NCBI GenBank assembly: GCA_003568945.1 | Contig: BDIP01000294.1 | Span: forward strand, 1 to 22,428 | Origin: Kipferlia bialata | Lineage: Eukaryota; Fornicata | Direction: 5' to 3' | DNA length: 22,428 bases | Shown here: positions 9,607 through 21,400 of the stretch, piece by piece | Layout: each line of letters begins with the position of its first letter | Position numbering within the stretch: the first letter of the stretch is position 1 | The notes under the pieces: generated by a model | Seen by the model: the letters and a program-made list of their open reading frames with translations, nothing else | What the model was told of the DNA's origin: nothing | Databases searched by the model: none | Translations under genes and position numbers: made by a program

Positions 9607-12600
9607 ATGAGGATAAGGTCATATCCGTGCATTTAACCATTATTCATGTGTCACGTGTTCCGAGTCATCTAACCAGTCAGGTTCTGGCCTCTCTTGGTTC
9701 TCCTGCCCCTTGACCTAGTATGTCTGGTACTCACATGTTTTGGCGTGTGGAGCCCTTCTCGGTCAGATACCTGTCATATCCTGGATATGGTAGGGATCAT
9801 TGCCCTCTATATGGCCCCATCCTTCCTCTTCTTGCACTACTCGGAGAATGTGCAGACATTGACACCTACTCACCGTAACACGTCTACAATGAGGGGCTAC
9901 GGTCGACTGGACAGAACAGATGTTGGAAGGGCTGCTGTGTGGTTAGTAGTGACTTGCATCACATTAACCCGTAGTGGAGTGATTGGTACATCAGGGTCTG
10001 TGGCTGCATCAATCGGCGTTCTGCTTCAAGTGACATCCTCTTTGACTGCACTGAAGACGCACTTCCGTTTGAGTAGGCTGTCTTTGCAGGTATATATGTA
10101 TCTGATTCTCGGACTCATATGTGTACCTGCTACTTAGGATATCAGCTAACAGTCAGCTCTTTGCAACCATCACAATGCTTACATCTTGCGCAACCGGATT
10201 TGTAGTGACCTTGGTTTCTCTGCCAACAGCGGTACCATGGGTGCTTGCTCTTCACGGTTTCTTCCTCTTCAGTTTCTTTGCTCTTCCGTCACTCCCTGAC
10301 CCACTGTCCTATGCAACGCTGTTACTCTTAAGAGACCCCGAGGTGTGGGACACACTGGCAAGAGAGGTGGGTAATTGAGAGTGAGAGGGGGTACCGCTGT
10401 AGTGATATGTATATCTACTCAATGGGGATTCGTACTCCATATACACTGGGGAACTCTGTCTCTATACATGTGTGTGGTACTTCAGCAAGGGTATACCTAT
10501 TCTCATTTCAGAACTGTCAGACGTATGCGGGTCCATGGTCAGACGTGGGACGGTATATTAAGTGGGTACTGGGAAAGAATCCCGAACCGTTGCCATGTGA
10601 ACCTTCTGAGGTAAGTCACTCGACATCACATCTAGATACGACGGGTACACTTCGTAAATATCGAACTTGGCGCCTAACCCCAGCTGCTGGTGCTAGTGCA
10701 TAACGCAACAGGGTGGAAGACTCCTATGCAGCTGTACACACGCAGTGGTTGTGGTCTTACTCTCATGCTGCAGTGGTCTCGGTCAATAACGCCTGCTGCT
10801 TTCCTTCTACACGAGTTGTACCCACATCTGCCCAAGAAGCTGCGTTTGCGTGCCGCCCCTCTTCTTGTAAACGATAAGGGACTACATAGTCTCAGGTGAT
10901 GAGTCTGGTTTCAGCATTGCCACTTCTGTAGCCAACTTTGTCATTCACTGTAACCCTCACAATCTCTAACGATAGGCTATGGGTTCTGGCTCACCAACCA
11001 GCTGGTACCTTTGAGACGCTTCATACCTTAACCCCACCCTCTGTGGTTCCCCTACCCTCCGGAATTGGAGCCTACAGGACTGCAGACACCCTAACTGCCG
11101 TACTAGGATACTTAGCAGTAGCACAGCCTGCGATGTATGATGCATGTCGTTTGTCTCAGTTCCACACAGTGTCTGGTTGTGTACTGTCCCACAAGCCCCG
11201 TGTAGCTCCAGCTCCAACGGACTTTGACACCAACCCGACACTGATTCCAGTCCCAATAACGGGGGACGTTGACCGTCAGCATTCATGCCCTCCTAAACTA
11301 TCGAATAACAGACTGATTTGGCCCCCGGCTGCAATACCAAAGTTCCACCGTGTTGCAAAGTGCTTTCAGGTGCACTATATACATCACCCATAGACAAGCA
11401 TTGGTCGCCACCCCTGTACGTGATCTCTATTGAGTCTTACTCACAGGCACCCTTTGTGCTTTTTCCCAAGGCGCAAACTATATTTGTCACAACAGACTGG
11501 TTTAGGTTGCTGAATCTGAAGTGTAAGGTACGAAAAATGTGTTTCAGCGAACTATTCTTTAAAGTGTTAGTCACTTTACTGAACCACGTTCTCGCCCCTC
11601 ACCCAGCCACTGACGGCGCTCAAAGAGCACCGAGACACTATGGTAAGTGTGTTAATACGATTGGCTTGATAAGGGGACAGCGTTGTCACAATCGTATACA
11701 CTCTAAACCATTGTCACTAATTGGCAGCTGTCTGACACGAGGACTTACGGTATTAGCGTACTTCGCACACTCTCTAAGACCGCATCAATTGGCTCTGAAT
11801 ATGCAGTAGGCCGGTTGCTATTCAGCAGACTTGATGGTAGTCAGGTACCTTACAAACATTCTTGTACCATTTACAACACTGACTGATATTCAGTATGTGG
11901 CACCTTGGAGCATAGTTCAGTCTGTTCAGAGTTGGGACAAGGACGGTATGCCACTAGTTGTAACAGGCACTGCAAACCTGTACTGGCATCGCGCCCACCT
12001 AGCATTGATGAGGGGCCGGGAACCGAAGCCTCCCATTCGAGAGGAGGCTTCCTTTGGACTTCTCAATCCCAGGGTTTCTACGGACATAGTGACCAGCCGA
12101 GTACCTCATCTTCCTCTCTGTCTATTCAGAAAGTCCATGACAATACCAACCAAAGCAGAGGTTGACACCTTCCTGTACTACTACAATTGGTGTCTGAAGG
12201 ATCCTAGCAGAAGGTAATGTGATAAGATACAAATACCTCTTAGTCCATGGGTATATGGATTCATTGCAGGTGTATGCTTGATCAGTTCTGTGAGGACAGG
12301 ACGTTTGACACCACCAGACTCGAGTTTATGTTCCATGACTGTTCAGCTCAGTCGATAGTTGGCCTCCATCTCTATATCAAGTCGGGACTCGATGCGTCAG
12401 GTGGGTGTTGAAATACTATCACACGTTTGCATTGTCTTTGGTCCAAGATGGCTGTATGTCCAACTCACAGGTGTGCCAAGAGAGGCTGTCGTGGCCTACA
12501 TGCTGGCGCTTGACTCTGGAGTCTTCACACACGCTCCACTAGTACACACACCACACGCTCTTGCCACCTTACACCTGATGCACCACCTCATGCACAGTAT

Positions 12601-13687
12601 CAGAGGCAGCCCCGGGGGACATGCATTCCTCCCAACACTCTTGGTACACTTCCAATACTACATACAAGTGTTCATCTCGTAAGATTTGTATCACTTCTGA
12701 CCGTAGGCATCTCCTCTCCTAGCCGTATCAGTCAAGCACGGGTACGACTGCACTGCTTCAGAAAGGACATACACAAATGGACGAAACCATATTACGGGAT
12801 GTCTCCACCGCTCATACAGCCAGAAAACACACACCCTTGGGTAAGCAAGTATCTTTGGCATTTGAGTTATTATATGAGTCACACCACTTCAGAAAGGGTA
12901 GACGTACACTGTTGGCAGAGTATTCATCATAGAATAGCAGAAATCGCAGCGTGGCAGACTGGAGTGTCAAAGCACTTGCACATGGGTCACCTAATATGGC
13001 ACCTACACCGAGCAACAGATCCTACGGTAGTCTTCTCCCTTGCCGGAGACATCAAGGTAATGTATAATGTATGTATCGGTTACCCATTCCAGAGTCTGGA
13101 ATCCAAACCAAGGATCTACCTTCAGGCGTTCTGTACCTGGTTTGAAACCCTTACTCCCGACGAAAGACACAAGTCAGTCCATTGTAGGAGGTTAGAGGTA
13201 AGATTAGTAATGTATATAATCCCATCAATTCATACATGTGAACGCTTGACATCTTACCTAACAGATGGAAGATGTCATGCCTAGCGCATTGGCAGTGGAC
13301 CATTCTGTCATTGGCACGTTACAGATTCTCCTCTTACGTGGGTTGTCTGCTGTAGCATGCATGGGATCAGGCTCTGCAGCGGCTAAGAGAAGGTATATAT
13401 ATAGTTGCACCTTATATGGACAAGTATTTCAATGGGTTAGTTTGGGTCTCTGGTATTATACTACTGCCAGGAGACGTGAGGAACACGATCTGTTTGTCCA
13501 CATTGAGACTGCAGCCAGCGGCCTCCCAGCTGACTCGTGGCCAGAGTCAGCCTGTCATGGCGAGATAGCACTCAAGACCATCTGCTACATCCCACTCCTC
13601 AAGGAGCTGATTAACCTAGCAGCACTGTTTGGAATGACCCACTTTGAGACACTGCTTAGACAGCTGCTGAAGGATGAAGGGGTGTAA
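9607..13687 (+). CDS. Multi-pass membrane protein with a degenerate cyclic-nucleotide phosphodiesterase-like domain, 17 exons, 974 aa
   Basis: Exons: 9607-9617, 9681-10089, 10157-10366, 10512-10610, 10684-10895, 10976-11369, 11447-11527, 11607-11642, 11728-11844, 11894-12213, 12270-12400, 12471-12643, 12723-12840, 12893-13056, 13093-13197, 13265-13392, 13471-13687 (2925 nt). The start MRIRFW uses an 11-nt first exon. Hydrophobic segments lie at residues ~6-26, 39-57, 87-101, 104-121, 141-161 and 165-186; the rest is soluble. Residues ~625-900 follow the order of class I PDE landmarks: VPREAVVAYMLALDSG, then VHTPHA (699-703) where PDEs have YHNxxHA, SPGGHAFL where they have HPGxxNxFL, TGTTALLQKG, TGVSKH (~793-798) for TDMSKH, and HSVIGTLQILLL (~873-884) for the SQxGFIDFIV helix. 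The HD metal motif and about 25 residues before it are missing, so catalysis is unlikely. The gene structure is firm; the PDE kinship is inference. It could act as a membrane-bound pseudoenzyme or sensor. Confidence 0.8.
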
Positions 13688-14047
13688 ATAGAGGAATAGT
13701 CCCTAAGGACCTATTTCACACGGAGTAGTATATGTACTAATGGGCACTTTGCCGGACACACACAATGACTTGTTGCCAGCTATTGGGCGGGGCCCACTGA
13801 GCCAATATGGATTCAGGTTCTCCATTTTCCACCTGATCTGATCCTACTCTACAGGCAGTCTTCAGCAGTAGTCCAAAGTTTGGACTCCAAACTGATTACT
13901 TGTCATCGGTCTCGTCGACAGTAACTGTTGACCCAACCACACTGTAACCTACGTGTCACTGTAGACACCCTGTCACAGAAGGACTGTTGATACCCATACC
14001 AGACATGCCCCACATCCTATGTCTCTCTCTCTATTCCAGTCACATAC
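13688..14047. other. Intergenic region between gene 2 and gene 3
   Basis: No coding signal was found. The region ends in GTCTCTCTCTCTATTCCAG (AG at 14039), a textbook 3' splice site 8 nt before the gene 3 start codon. Its right end is therefore probably a 5'UTR intron or a leader acceptor. Confidence 0.6.
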
Positions 14048-16688
14048 ATGTCTGAAATCTTGGTAACGGGGATTTGTGCCCTGACCGGTAAGAGTCGACT
14101 GCCTAAGAGGGTAATATCAGCTGTCTCCTACTCATTTAAGGTGCTGCGGAAGGGGATGTACGCCTCTTCCTCCCCCTTCTCCTCATTCCCTTTGTCGCCT
14201 TCTGGCTGCCATACATTAGCCATCCAAGGTGATATGGAATATGGTAGTACAGTACCACTCACAACACGTGTTATGTCTTGTGTTCTGATGACGGGATGTA
14301 TGCACAAAATCTATACCCTGCTTATGAAAGGATCCGCACTGCCTACGGTCTGTTCTTCGGCATCCTTGCCGGCAGCTTCTCCTACCGCACCAGCTACATC
14401 TGGACCCTGCTCTCCCAGGTCATAACATGGGTCATCCTCAGGATCCCATTCAAGAACAAGGTGAGAGAGACTGAGTACGGGATATGGAATATAATACTAA
14501 CTGTACAGACTCTTCATTCAGTCTCTCCCCACACACTCTAGATCTCACACCTTAGGGGTTGCCAGTTCTGCTCTTTAACATTGCATTCCTGGGAACATTC
14601 ACAACCATGAGGTATGGGTGGAGAGAGAGACGGAATCCTAACATCATTACTAGGAAAACATGACTAGGTCTGGTATAGTACCATCTGCTAACTCAGGTAC
14701 TACTTTACACCCACTTTCCATGGGTTGGTCCAGTCTGACCACTGGCTGGGTATGCAGATGATCATGTTCCTCGGAATGACAAGCGGTACGAGACACCATC
14801 TCTATGTATTTTATCATCCCCCCTCACCCCCTGTTGGCTTTGACTGCCACGACTCCGGCTCCAAGCCCCCTGGTCTTTTTGAGTTCCTGGCCTTTGCCAA
14901 CTGGTTCACTCACATCCTGGTACGTATATATTTGTTGACCCACTCACATTTTGTGGATATAGTGTAAGTCACAGCCTATCACTCACCTCAGGTCGGTCCC
15001 TTTGTCCCCTTCAAAGAGTGGAGAAAGTTCATCCACACCTCAGGCAGCCCTACCGGGACACTGAGGTATATACACGTATACATTCCCAAACATTATTCGT
15101 TTCAAACAATGAACTTCACCCTACGTTTATAACATAGATAGGCCAATTGACCCCAGACGCATTTGGAATGTAATCAAGTACTACCTCTGGAGCATCGGGT
15201 CCCTTGCTGTCTACACGGTGTGGACAGCACCAGGTACAGTAATTTTGAATGACTTGGTTGCATTATGTATTGAATGTGTGAATCAAGCCCCTAACACAAG
15301 GTACATTCGGCATCGACGCTGACGGATCCTTCTATGACATGCTTATGGAGGAGGATAGGTTCAAGGTGCACCCTCTGCTATGTTATGCAAAGAATATCCT
15401 TGACAGCCTCTAACCCCTTACAATAGGACACTCCACTATACAGTCGCCTTCTCCTTTTGATTATGGGAGCAGTCGCCCTGAGGCACAGATACTATCTCTG
15501 TTGGGACGCAACACATGCTTCACTTGTGGCTTCAGGTATAGTGTTCACCAATAGTGCATCTATTCTTGACTGATGAACGGAATTTATACATTCTGACTCT
15601 CAGCGGAGGCCTGGGATGCAGAGAAGGGAGACTACACTCGGTGGCTTAACATCCGGTACGTCTACCATAACCACTGTTACTAGTACATGCCGAATATCTC
15701 TATAACAGTCTCACCCCAGGGTCTCCAAGGTTGAGCTTGCTCCAAACCTGTCACAGCTTACTAGGTAGAGAATATGTATATTCTGGTTATATATACTGGT
15801 ATATACAGTGTCACTATGGACGACCTGATAGCCTCACCCAACTATCCCCCACTCATTTAAGGTACTGGAACGCCGGTACCTCCTACTGGCTGGCCACCTA
15901 CATCTACAAGAGGTCCTTCAACTGGATGAAGAGCAAGGGGGTTAAGGCCGGTCCCGCCAAGGTAGCCGCAGGATAAATACCCATTCATATACATAATGTA
16001 CACACATTCTGTGAATCCCACACGCCAGACCCTCGCTGTTCTGATTACCGATGTCGTGTCTGCTCTCTGGCACGGACCCTACCCATCCTTCATGTGCTTC
16101 TTTGTGTTCTGTGCTATCCTCACCTTCGCCAACAGGGCCACCGCTAAGGGTAAGAGTATCACATATATTGTCCCTTAGTACCCTATTTCCTTTCAGATTT
16201 ACAGTCTCACCTCCAGTCTGCCAGGCCACACTCTGGACCCTCTATCACTCTGGTTCTAGATCAACAGTCAGACTTGGATGGGTACTGAGCAAGGGGTACT
16301 ACGTGTGCGGGGTGTTGTGTGTACATATAGGTATGTATATGAGAACGCAACAACACATGTTCTAATATGTCAATAGTATGACTATATATATTCCCTGAGT
16401 CTAGGCATGGACCACATGGCTGGTCTCTTCTGTTACCACGATGTCCACCTCTGGATCCGCACTCTCTCCTTTGTGAAGTTTGTCCCAGTGTGGCTACTGG
16501 CCACTACTGTGCCTGTGACACTGATTGGTAAGGTGCCAGTTGTGAAGCGTATCGTGACGTCCCACCAGGCATACTTGAAGACTGAGAGAGAGACTAAGCT
16601 AGCTAAGGTGGAGACTGAGCCCAATGCCCCTAGTGTGTCAGACTCTGCTGTGTCACAGGTGGAGGGGGTTAAGGCAAAGGTGGAGTAA
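14048..16688 (+). CDS. MBOAT-family lysophospholipid O-acyltransferase, 15 exons, ~560 aa
   Basis: Exons: 14048-14087, 14141-14228, 14253-14460, 14556-14611, 14697-14919, 14992-15065, 15142-15233, 15301-15365, 15427-15535, 15604-15655, 15720-15764, 15862-15961, 16029-16149, 16205-16330, 16405-16688. The polytopic ER enzyme of this family moves an acyl chain from acyl-CoA to a lysophospholipid (Lands-cycle remodelling). Diagnostic motifs are RYWNAGTSYWLATYIYKR (Asn ~354) and SALWHGPYPSF with the presumed catalytic His (~399), in the order and spacing of the LPCAT3/ALE1 branch. The N-terminus TGAAEGDVRLFLPLLLIP and VGPFVPFKEW also fit that branch. Length matches the family (about 490-620 aa). 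The C-terminal ~50 residues are a charged Lys/Glu tail. Exon 3 could instead start at 14331 (giving 534 aa). The acceptor of exon 14 is placed at 16204 because the more obvious AG at 16196 breaks the frame. The headgroup specificity cannot be read from sequence. Confidence 0.93.
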
Positions 16689-16950
16689 GGGTCGGTTTTC
16701 GAGTTCCCGTTCATGTTTGATACGAGAAACGAAGTCAATAGACCAATTGATTCTCTGAGTTAGCTTGGGGCCCACAACTTCTGGGACTCATATTCCTGTC
16801 CAGTCAGTGAGGTGTGTGTCAGGGATAGAAAGCAACATTTATATTATACTGTATACATTTACATTATACTGTCAGGACTAGAGATGGCGTCAGGCTATCC
16901 TGTCTGAGTGGTCCTCCCATTATCACCCCTTACAGAATCAACACCCACTA
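16689..16950. other. Intergenic region between gene 3 and gene 4
   Basis: No coding signal was found. It holds a short 20-bp direct repeat (16835-16874, listed separately). Near its right end, CCCCTTACAG (AG at 16935) looks like a 3' splice site 15 nt before the gene 4 start codon. Confidence 0.6.
16835..16874. repeat. 20-bp direct repeat, two units
   Basis: ACATTTATATTATACTGTAT is followed at once by ACATTTACATTATACTGTCA. The two adjacent 20-mers differ at three positions. They lie in the spacer between genes 3 and 4 and have no evident function. Confidence 0.85.
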
Positions 16951-18140
16951 ATGCTCTCCCACCGTCGTCTTGCAGTTGTCTCGACTGTGGTGTTCATTGC
17001 CATGCTTCTAGCGAATGGCCCTCTCGGGGGTAACATCGGAAGTGTCTCTAACAAGTACGTACTCTCTGTCACTGTTTGACTGTACCAGTGTTATCCTCGA
17101 TGGTCGTATTGAACATGTCTTGGAGAGAACCACTCACTCTAGATACAACCTCTGTATCACCCCTCCTGCATACGCATTCTCCATCTGGGGTCTAATCTAC
17201 CTGGGCCTCATTGGGTTTATTGTCATGCTCTATGTCCTGCCCCCTGCTAGAAAGCAAAAGACACACCAACTGTTTTGGGTAGGGTGTCTGTCAGACTGTA
17301 ACGGCTTTCGTCTCTAATATGAATCATGTTTCGAGATAGCGTAGCTCACTATTAGGTCTCATGCTTCCTGAACGCTGCGTGGATAGTAGCCTTCACCCAT
17401 GAGTGGCTGTATTGGCAGGCAGTAGTAATTGTCTCAATGACAGCATCCCTCATAGCCCTCTACACCCAGGTACCGGTTTTTAATCATTGCATTGTCCTTA
17501 TAGGTCTCACACACCAGGTCATTGGACTTTTGAACAGTCCATGTACCTAGTGCTCATTCTAACCATCAGTTGAACAACCACTGGCTTGTCCGTAGCTCCA
17601 TTGCCCTATACCTTGGGTGGCTGCTGGCTGCATCTACCCTTGGCGTCAGCATAGTGTACAAGTACAGGCTTAGCCAGTTCACAGATGACTCCGAGGTCAG
17701 GATGATTGATATACTGATAATTGTTGGACTTCCAGCTGTTAATGATGCATGTCTATTCCATACACTGTGTTGTAAAACTTACACAACAGAGTGTCAAACC
17801 TAGTGTGAATAGTACTCAACCGTCTCACCACAGCACCAGTTATACTATGCCATGACCCTTTCTGCCCTTACAACTGCTGTTGGAGTCGTGTCTTACAACC
17901 TTCAGAGCTGGTTACTTCCTCTCCCTGTGGTCTGGGCTCTGATCGGTGCGTTAGAGTAGTAGCCATGTAAAGGTCTATTGAAACCCGTTGTCTTACTCAG
18001 GTATAGTAGTCAAGAACTATGGTCACAAGGAGACGACCCCTGTCTTCTTGACGTCAATAGTGGCAGGAGTTGGGCTGGTTGTATGGGCCGTCTCACTTTG
18101 CGGTGTTGGGCCCCTGGCTACCCGGGCAAAGGATCATTAA
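16951..18140 (+). CDS. TspO/MBR-superfamily tryptophan-rich membrane protein, 6 exons, 243 aa
   Basis: Exons: 16951-17054, 17143-17278, 17356-17469, 17570-17695, 17834-17945, 18001-18140 (732 nt, all phases consistent). The protein is almost entirely hydrophobic with about six to seven membrane helices. Family-typical stretches are ANGPLGGNIGSVSNKY (21-36), TPPAYAFSIWGLIYLGL (41-57), FLNAAWIVAF (84-93), LYLGWLLAAST (131-141) and VVWALIGIVVKNYG (192-205). These match the bacterial and algal tryptophan-rich sensory group related to TspO, whose members bind tetrapyrroles or lipids or act as sensors; the ligand here is unknown. The start is the first in-frame ATG after a 3' splice-like CCCCTTACAG. 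Intron 4 ends in CTAACCATCAG, a good example of the compact branch motif. Confidence 0.88.
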
Positions 18141-18469
18141 CCCCCGAAAAGCTATAGAATATATATATCGGTTTACACCTGCCGCTCTACAAATGTAAGG
18201 GCCACGGTGCTATTCACTTGTTTAGGATGTGTACCCATGCTTACTCAGTTTTACTATTATGAAGTGGTATTGTATTTGTCATACAACATAATTTGCTAGT
18301 GGGAGTGAGATTTGGGGCTGTACATTGAAACGCATGTCCGTTCTAGTAATAGGAGAATGAAGTTGGCACACCTTATCTCACTGTTGACTCTTCCAAAGAT
18401 TCCTTCCCAAAAGATATCCTATCGCTCTTGGTCAATTGTAGCTGGTACCTCTCTTCACCTCAGACCGCA
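18141..18469. other. Intergenic region between gene 4 and gene 5
   Basis: No coding exon is supported here, although the frame of gene 5 stays open back to 18428. A pyrimidine tract ending TCTTCACCTCAG (AG at 18463) lies 6 nt before the chosen start codon, so this stretch probably ends as an intron or leader acceptor. Confidence 0.55.
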
Positions 18470-21400
18470 ATGCATATGCTGCTGTCTGACTACAGAACCG
18501 GTATAGGAAGTGCACGCCTTGCGCAGGGCACTGCCCTGGTCTTGGTATTCCTGTGCTCTCTCTTTGCAGTGTGCGCTGCCTCTGTCGCCGACATTGGTGG
18601 TGCAGAGCCGTACGTGGTTTCAGAGACTCTAGCAGTCGATGCTACCCACTCTGTCTTCAGTGGCACTCACAGTTACTATGAGTGGCCTCTTGACTCTCTA
18701 TGTGACACTGAGTGTGACCTCTTGCTACATATACGGGACTCCCTAGATGTGGCAATGCCTCTCTCTACTGTCCAGCTCCAGTATTCCACTGACTACTGGG
18801 GTACTTTAGAAGAGACTGCTGTATGTGTATACATCTCTGCTGACACATACCGGTGTTCAGTACCCTCATGTGTCTCCCCTCTGGGTGGCACTGATTCGCT
18901 GGGTGTGAGGATGAAGGTGGGTCAACAGTATACTGTTTAGTGGCCTCTCAACAGTAGCCCTTGGGGAGGGCGACTGTATAGTGGTGCCACTGTATTATGT
19001 CTACAGGACTACATTTTCTTTACAGAAGTTTACTGTAGACACCCTATAACTGGGATTCTCACCAACCAGGTCGACGGTGTGTCCTATAGGGAGACCGAGA
19101 CACTGTTAGGCACTCCTATCAGTGCAGGTTCCCGTTTGGAGTCTCCTACTCTAAAGACAGTTGAGCCTGCCTTCCATCAGGACGGCCCTGCCACCGTAGA
19201 CGTGTTAGATGCCAACGTCGTTATGGATGGAGTCTCTACGAAGGAAACCACCTTCTGCTATTTCGACTCTCTACACCCCGGGTGGCCTCATGCTATGCCA
19301 ATCAACACTGAGTGGGACCTGTTCTTTCATGTCAGAGACTCGTCCAACGAGGCGGATGAGTCTGCTCACGTGTGCCAGGTGCTGACCAATGACAACTGGG
19401 CCACTAACTACACGGGGTCGTCCGGCCTGCCTCACCTGTCTGGCGACACATACCTGTATGAAGTCAAGTCCTACTACTCCAGGTTCTCCCTGCCTGGAAC
19501 CACTCTCCTCAAGATGAAGGTAAGAATCATGGATTTCTCAGGTGTAATGCTTATACAGTGTGTGACTATATGAATCTCTTCTGAACCACCAGCACTATAT
19601 ACATGGTGTATGGCTTGACACCACATACTCCATCTAATCCCCAGATAGACGGTACTGTCATTGATGCAACAGAGACTGCTGTCAACATGATTGACCCTGA
19701 CGACGCCTACTCAGACGGTACCAACACTCGTACCTACATAGAGGCAGTAACCGTGGTCGCTGGGACTGATGCTACACTATCAGTGCATGTCACCGACTAT
19801 TATGGGAACGCAATCTTTGACGCCTCACCTGTTGTGGTTATAGTGACAGCGGGTCCATCCATAGACGGTCCCTTCACTCTCACTCACGTCTCATCAGGTG
19901 AGTACACGGGGACCTCGGTGACACCGGATTTCTCACTGGTTGGCTCCTACTCTCTTCGTCTTTCTGTCGACGGAGTCACTCTGAGTGCTACAGAGACACT
20001 TACTGTGACACATGGTCCAGTAGACGACAGCGAGAGCACCATCAGTTCCTATGGTTCCACACACAATCCTGACGGTGTACTCGACATTGAGGTGTGTCTC
20101 AAGGACTCCTTTGGCAACGTCATTGCTGAAGAGACTGGAGTTGCCGTCAACGTGTATGATGCAACCGACACTCTTGTAGCTGGTGTCGCTCTCTCTTGGG
20201 TAGATGTCGATTCAGAGTATAGCGTTTCCACCAGTGCCCTCACTGAGACAGGAACATACTCTATTACGGTAACTGTAGATACTGTCGAGTACCCTACCCT
20301 TGACACTGCCCTCAGTGTGGGTCATGGTGCCGCCCAAGACGGGTCCAACTCCACCATATCCACTACTTCCGACCTCACCCTCACCATCGCCAAGGAGGAC
20401 TTGACACTGACAGCTGACATCGCAGACCAGTTCAACAACCCTGTGACAAGTGGGGTGGCATCTGTGGAGGTCACTCACTCCGACCCTGGCTATGTTGGCA
20501 TCTCTTCTATTGAACTGTCACACGATGGTGCCGGGCACTACACCACCGCCCTTAGTGCACGTGATCTAGGGGATGTGATTGATTCTCCAGGGGATTACAC
20601 GCTTACACTCAAGGTGGATGGTATAGTACTCAGCAACACAGCCGTTAACATGTTTGTGGTGGACAAAGAGACCTTTTGGCCCCCATTCAGCTACTACGAG
20701 TCGGCCGACAGCTGTTGGCCGAACAGCGTAGTGAAAGGCACTGATTGGAATCTCGACATGTGGCCCAAAAACACAGAGAACACAAAGATGGCTGGTGGAA
20801 CCGAGATCTACCTTGCAGTCTCCTCTGACCCTGCATTTGGCACATACAACTCCTACTCAACCACAGAGGAGGTGAAAGATGCGGAGTTTAGGTGCGCAAT
20901 CGAAGGCGTATGGCCGGAGTTCGCCTCCTCTGGTGTCGTTTATCTGGCCTTTGAGGTATGTGTATGTGTTCTCATTGTATTATGTTTGACCAACTCTTCT
21001 AGTATTTGTGATACGTATAGGTCCTGGTCTCTGACTCTAGGTGATAGACAGGGACGGTGTCCTAACCCTGTACACGGAGACTGCAGTGACCCTCACTGTC
21101 TATGATACTACCCCTTGCTACTCCTACTTTGACTCCCTAGAGGAAGGCTGGCCAAACACACTTCCGATAAGCACCAACTGGCAGATAATCTTCCACGTAC
21201 GTGACTTGTCTGATGTAGCAATGGAGTCAGCAAGTGTGAGATACGTTGTGTCGATTGACTCATGGGCGACACAAGAGATCGGTTCTGTTGACCTGACCCA
21301 CGTATCCGATGACACTTACTCAATGGACGTTTTGGATAGCGACCCCCTTTTCTCCACTCCTGGCCCGGTACAACTGAAAATGCAGGTTTGTATTCCACTA

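Noticed and set aside
10966-11286. Minus-strand open frame of 106 codons
   Set aside because: It is antisense to exon 6 of gene 2, which joins in phase with both neighbours.
12214-12400. RGS-domain reading of the middle of gene 2
   Set aside because: The multi-pass N-terminus suggested it, but no RGS motif pattern could be followed, whereas PDE landmarks continue in order to the C-terminus.
16197-16204. Use of the stronger-looking acceptor TTTCAG at 16196 for exon 14 of gene 3
   Set aside because: It shifts the frame and leads to an early stop. The acceptor 8 nt further on restores the family-like membrane helix and the long C-terminal exon.
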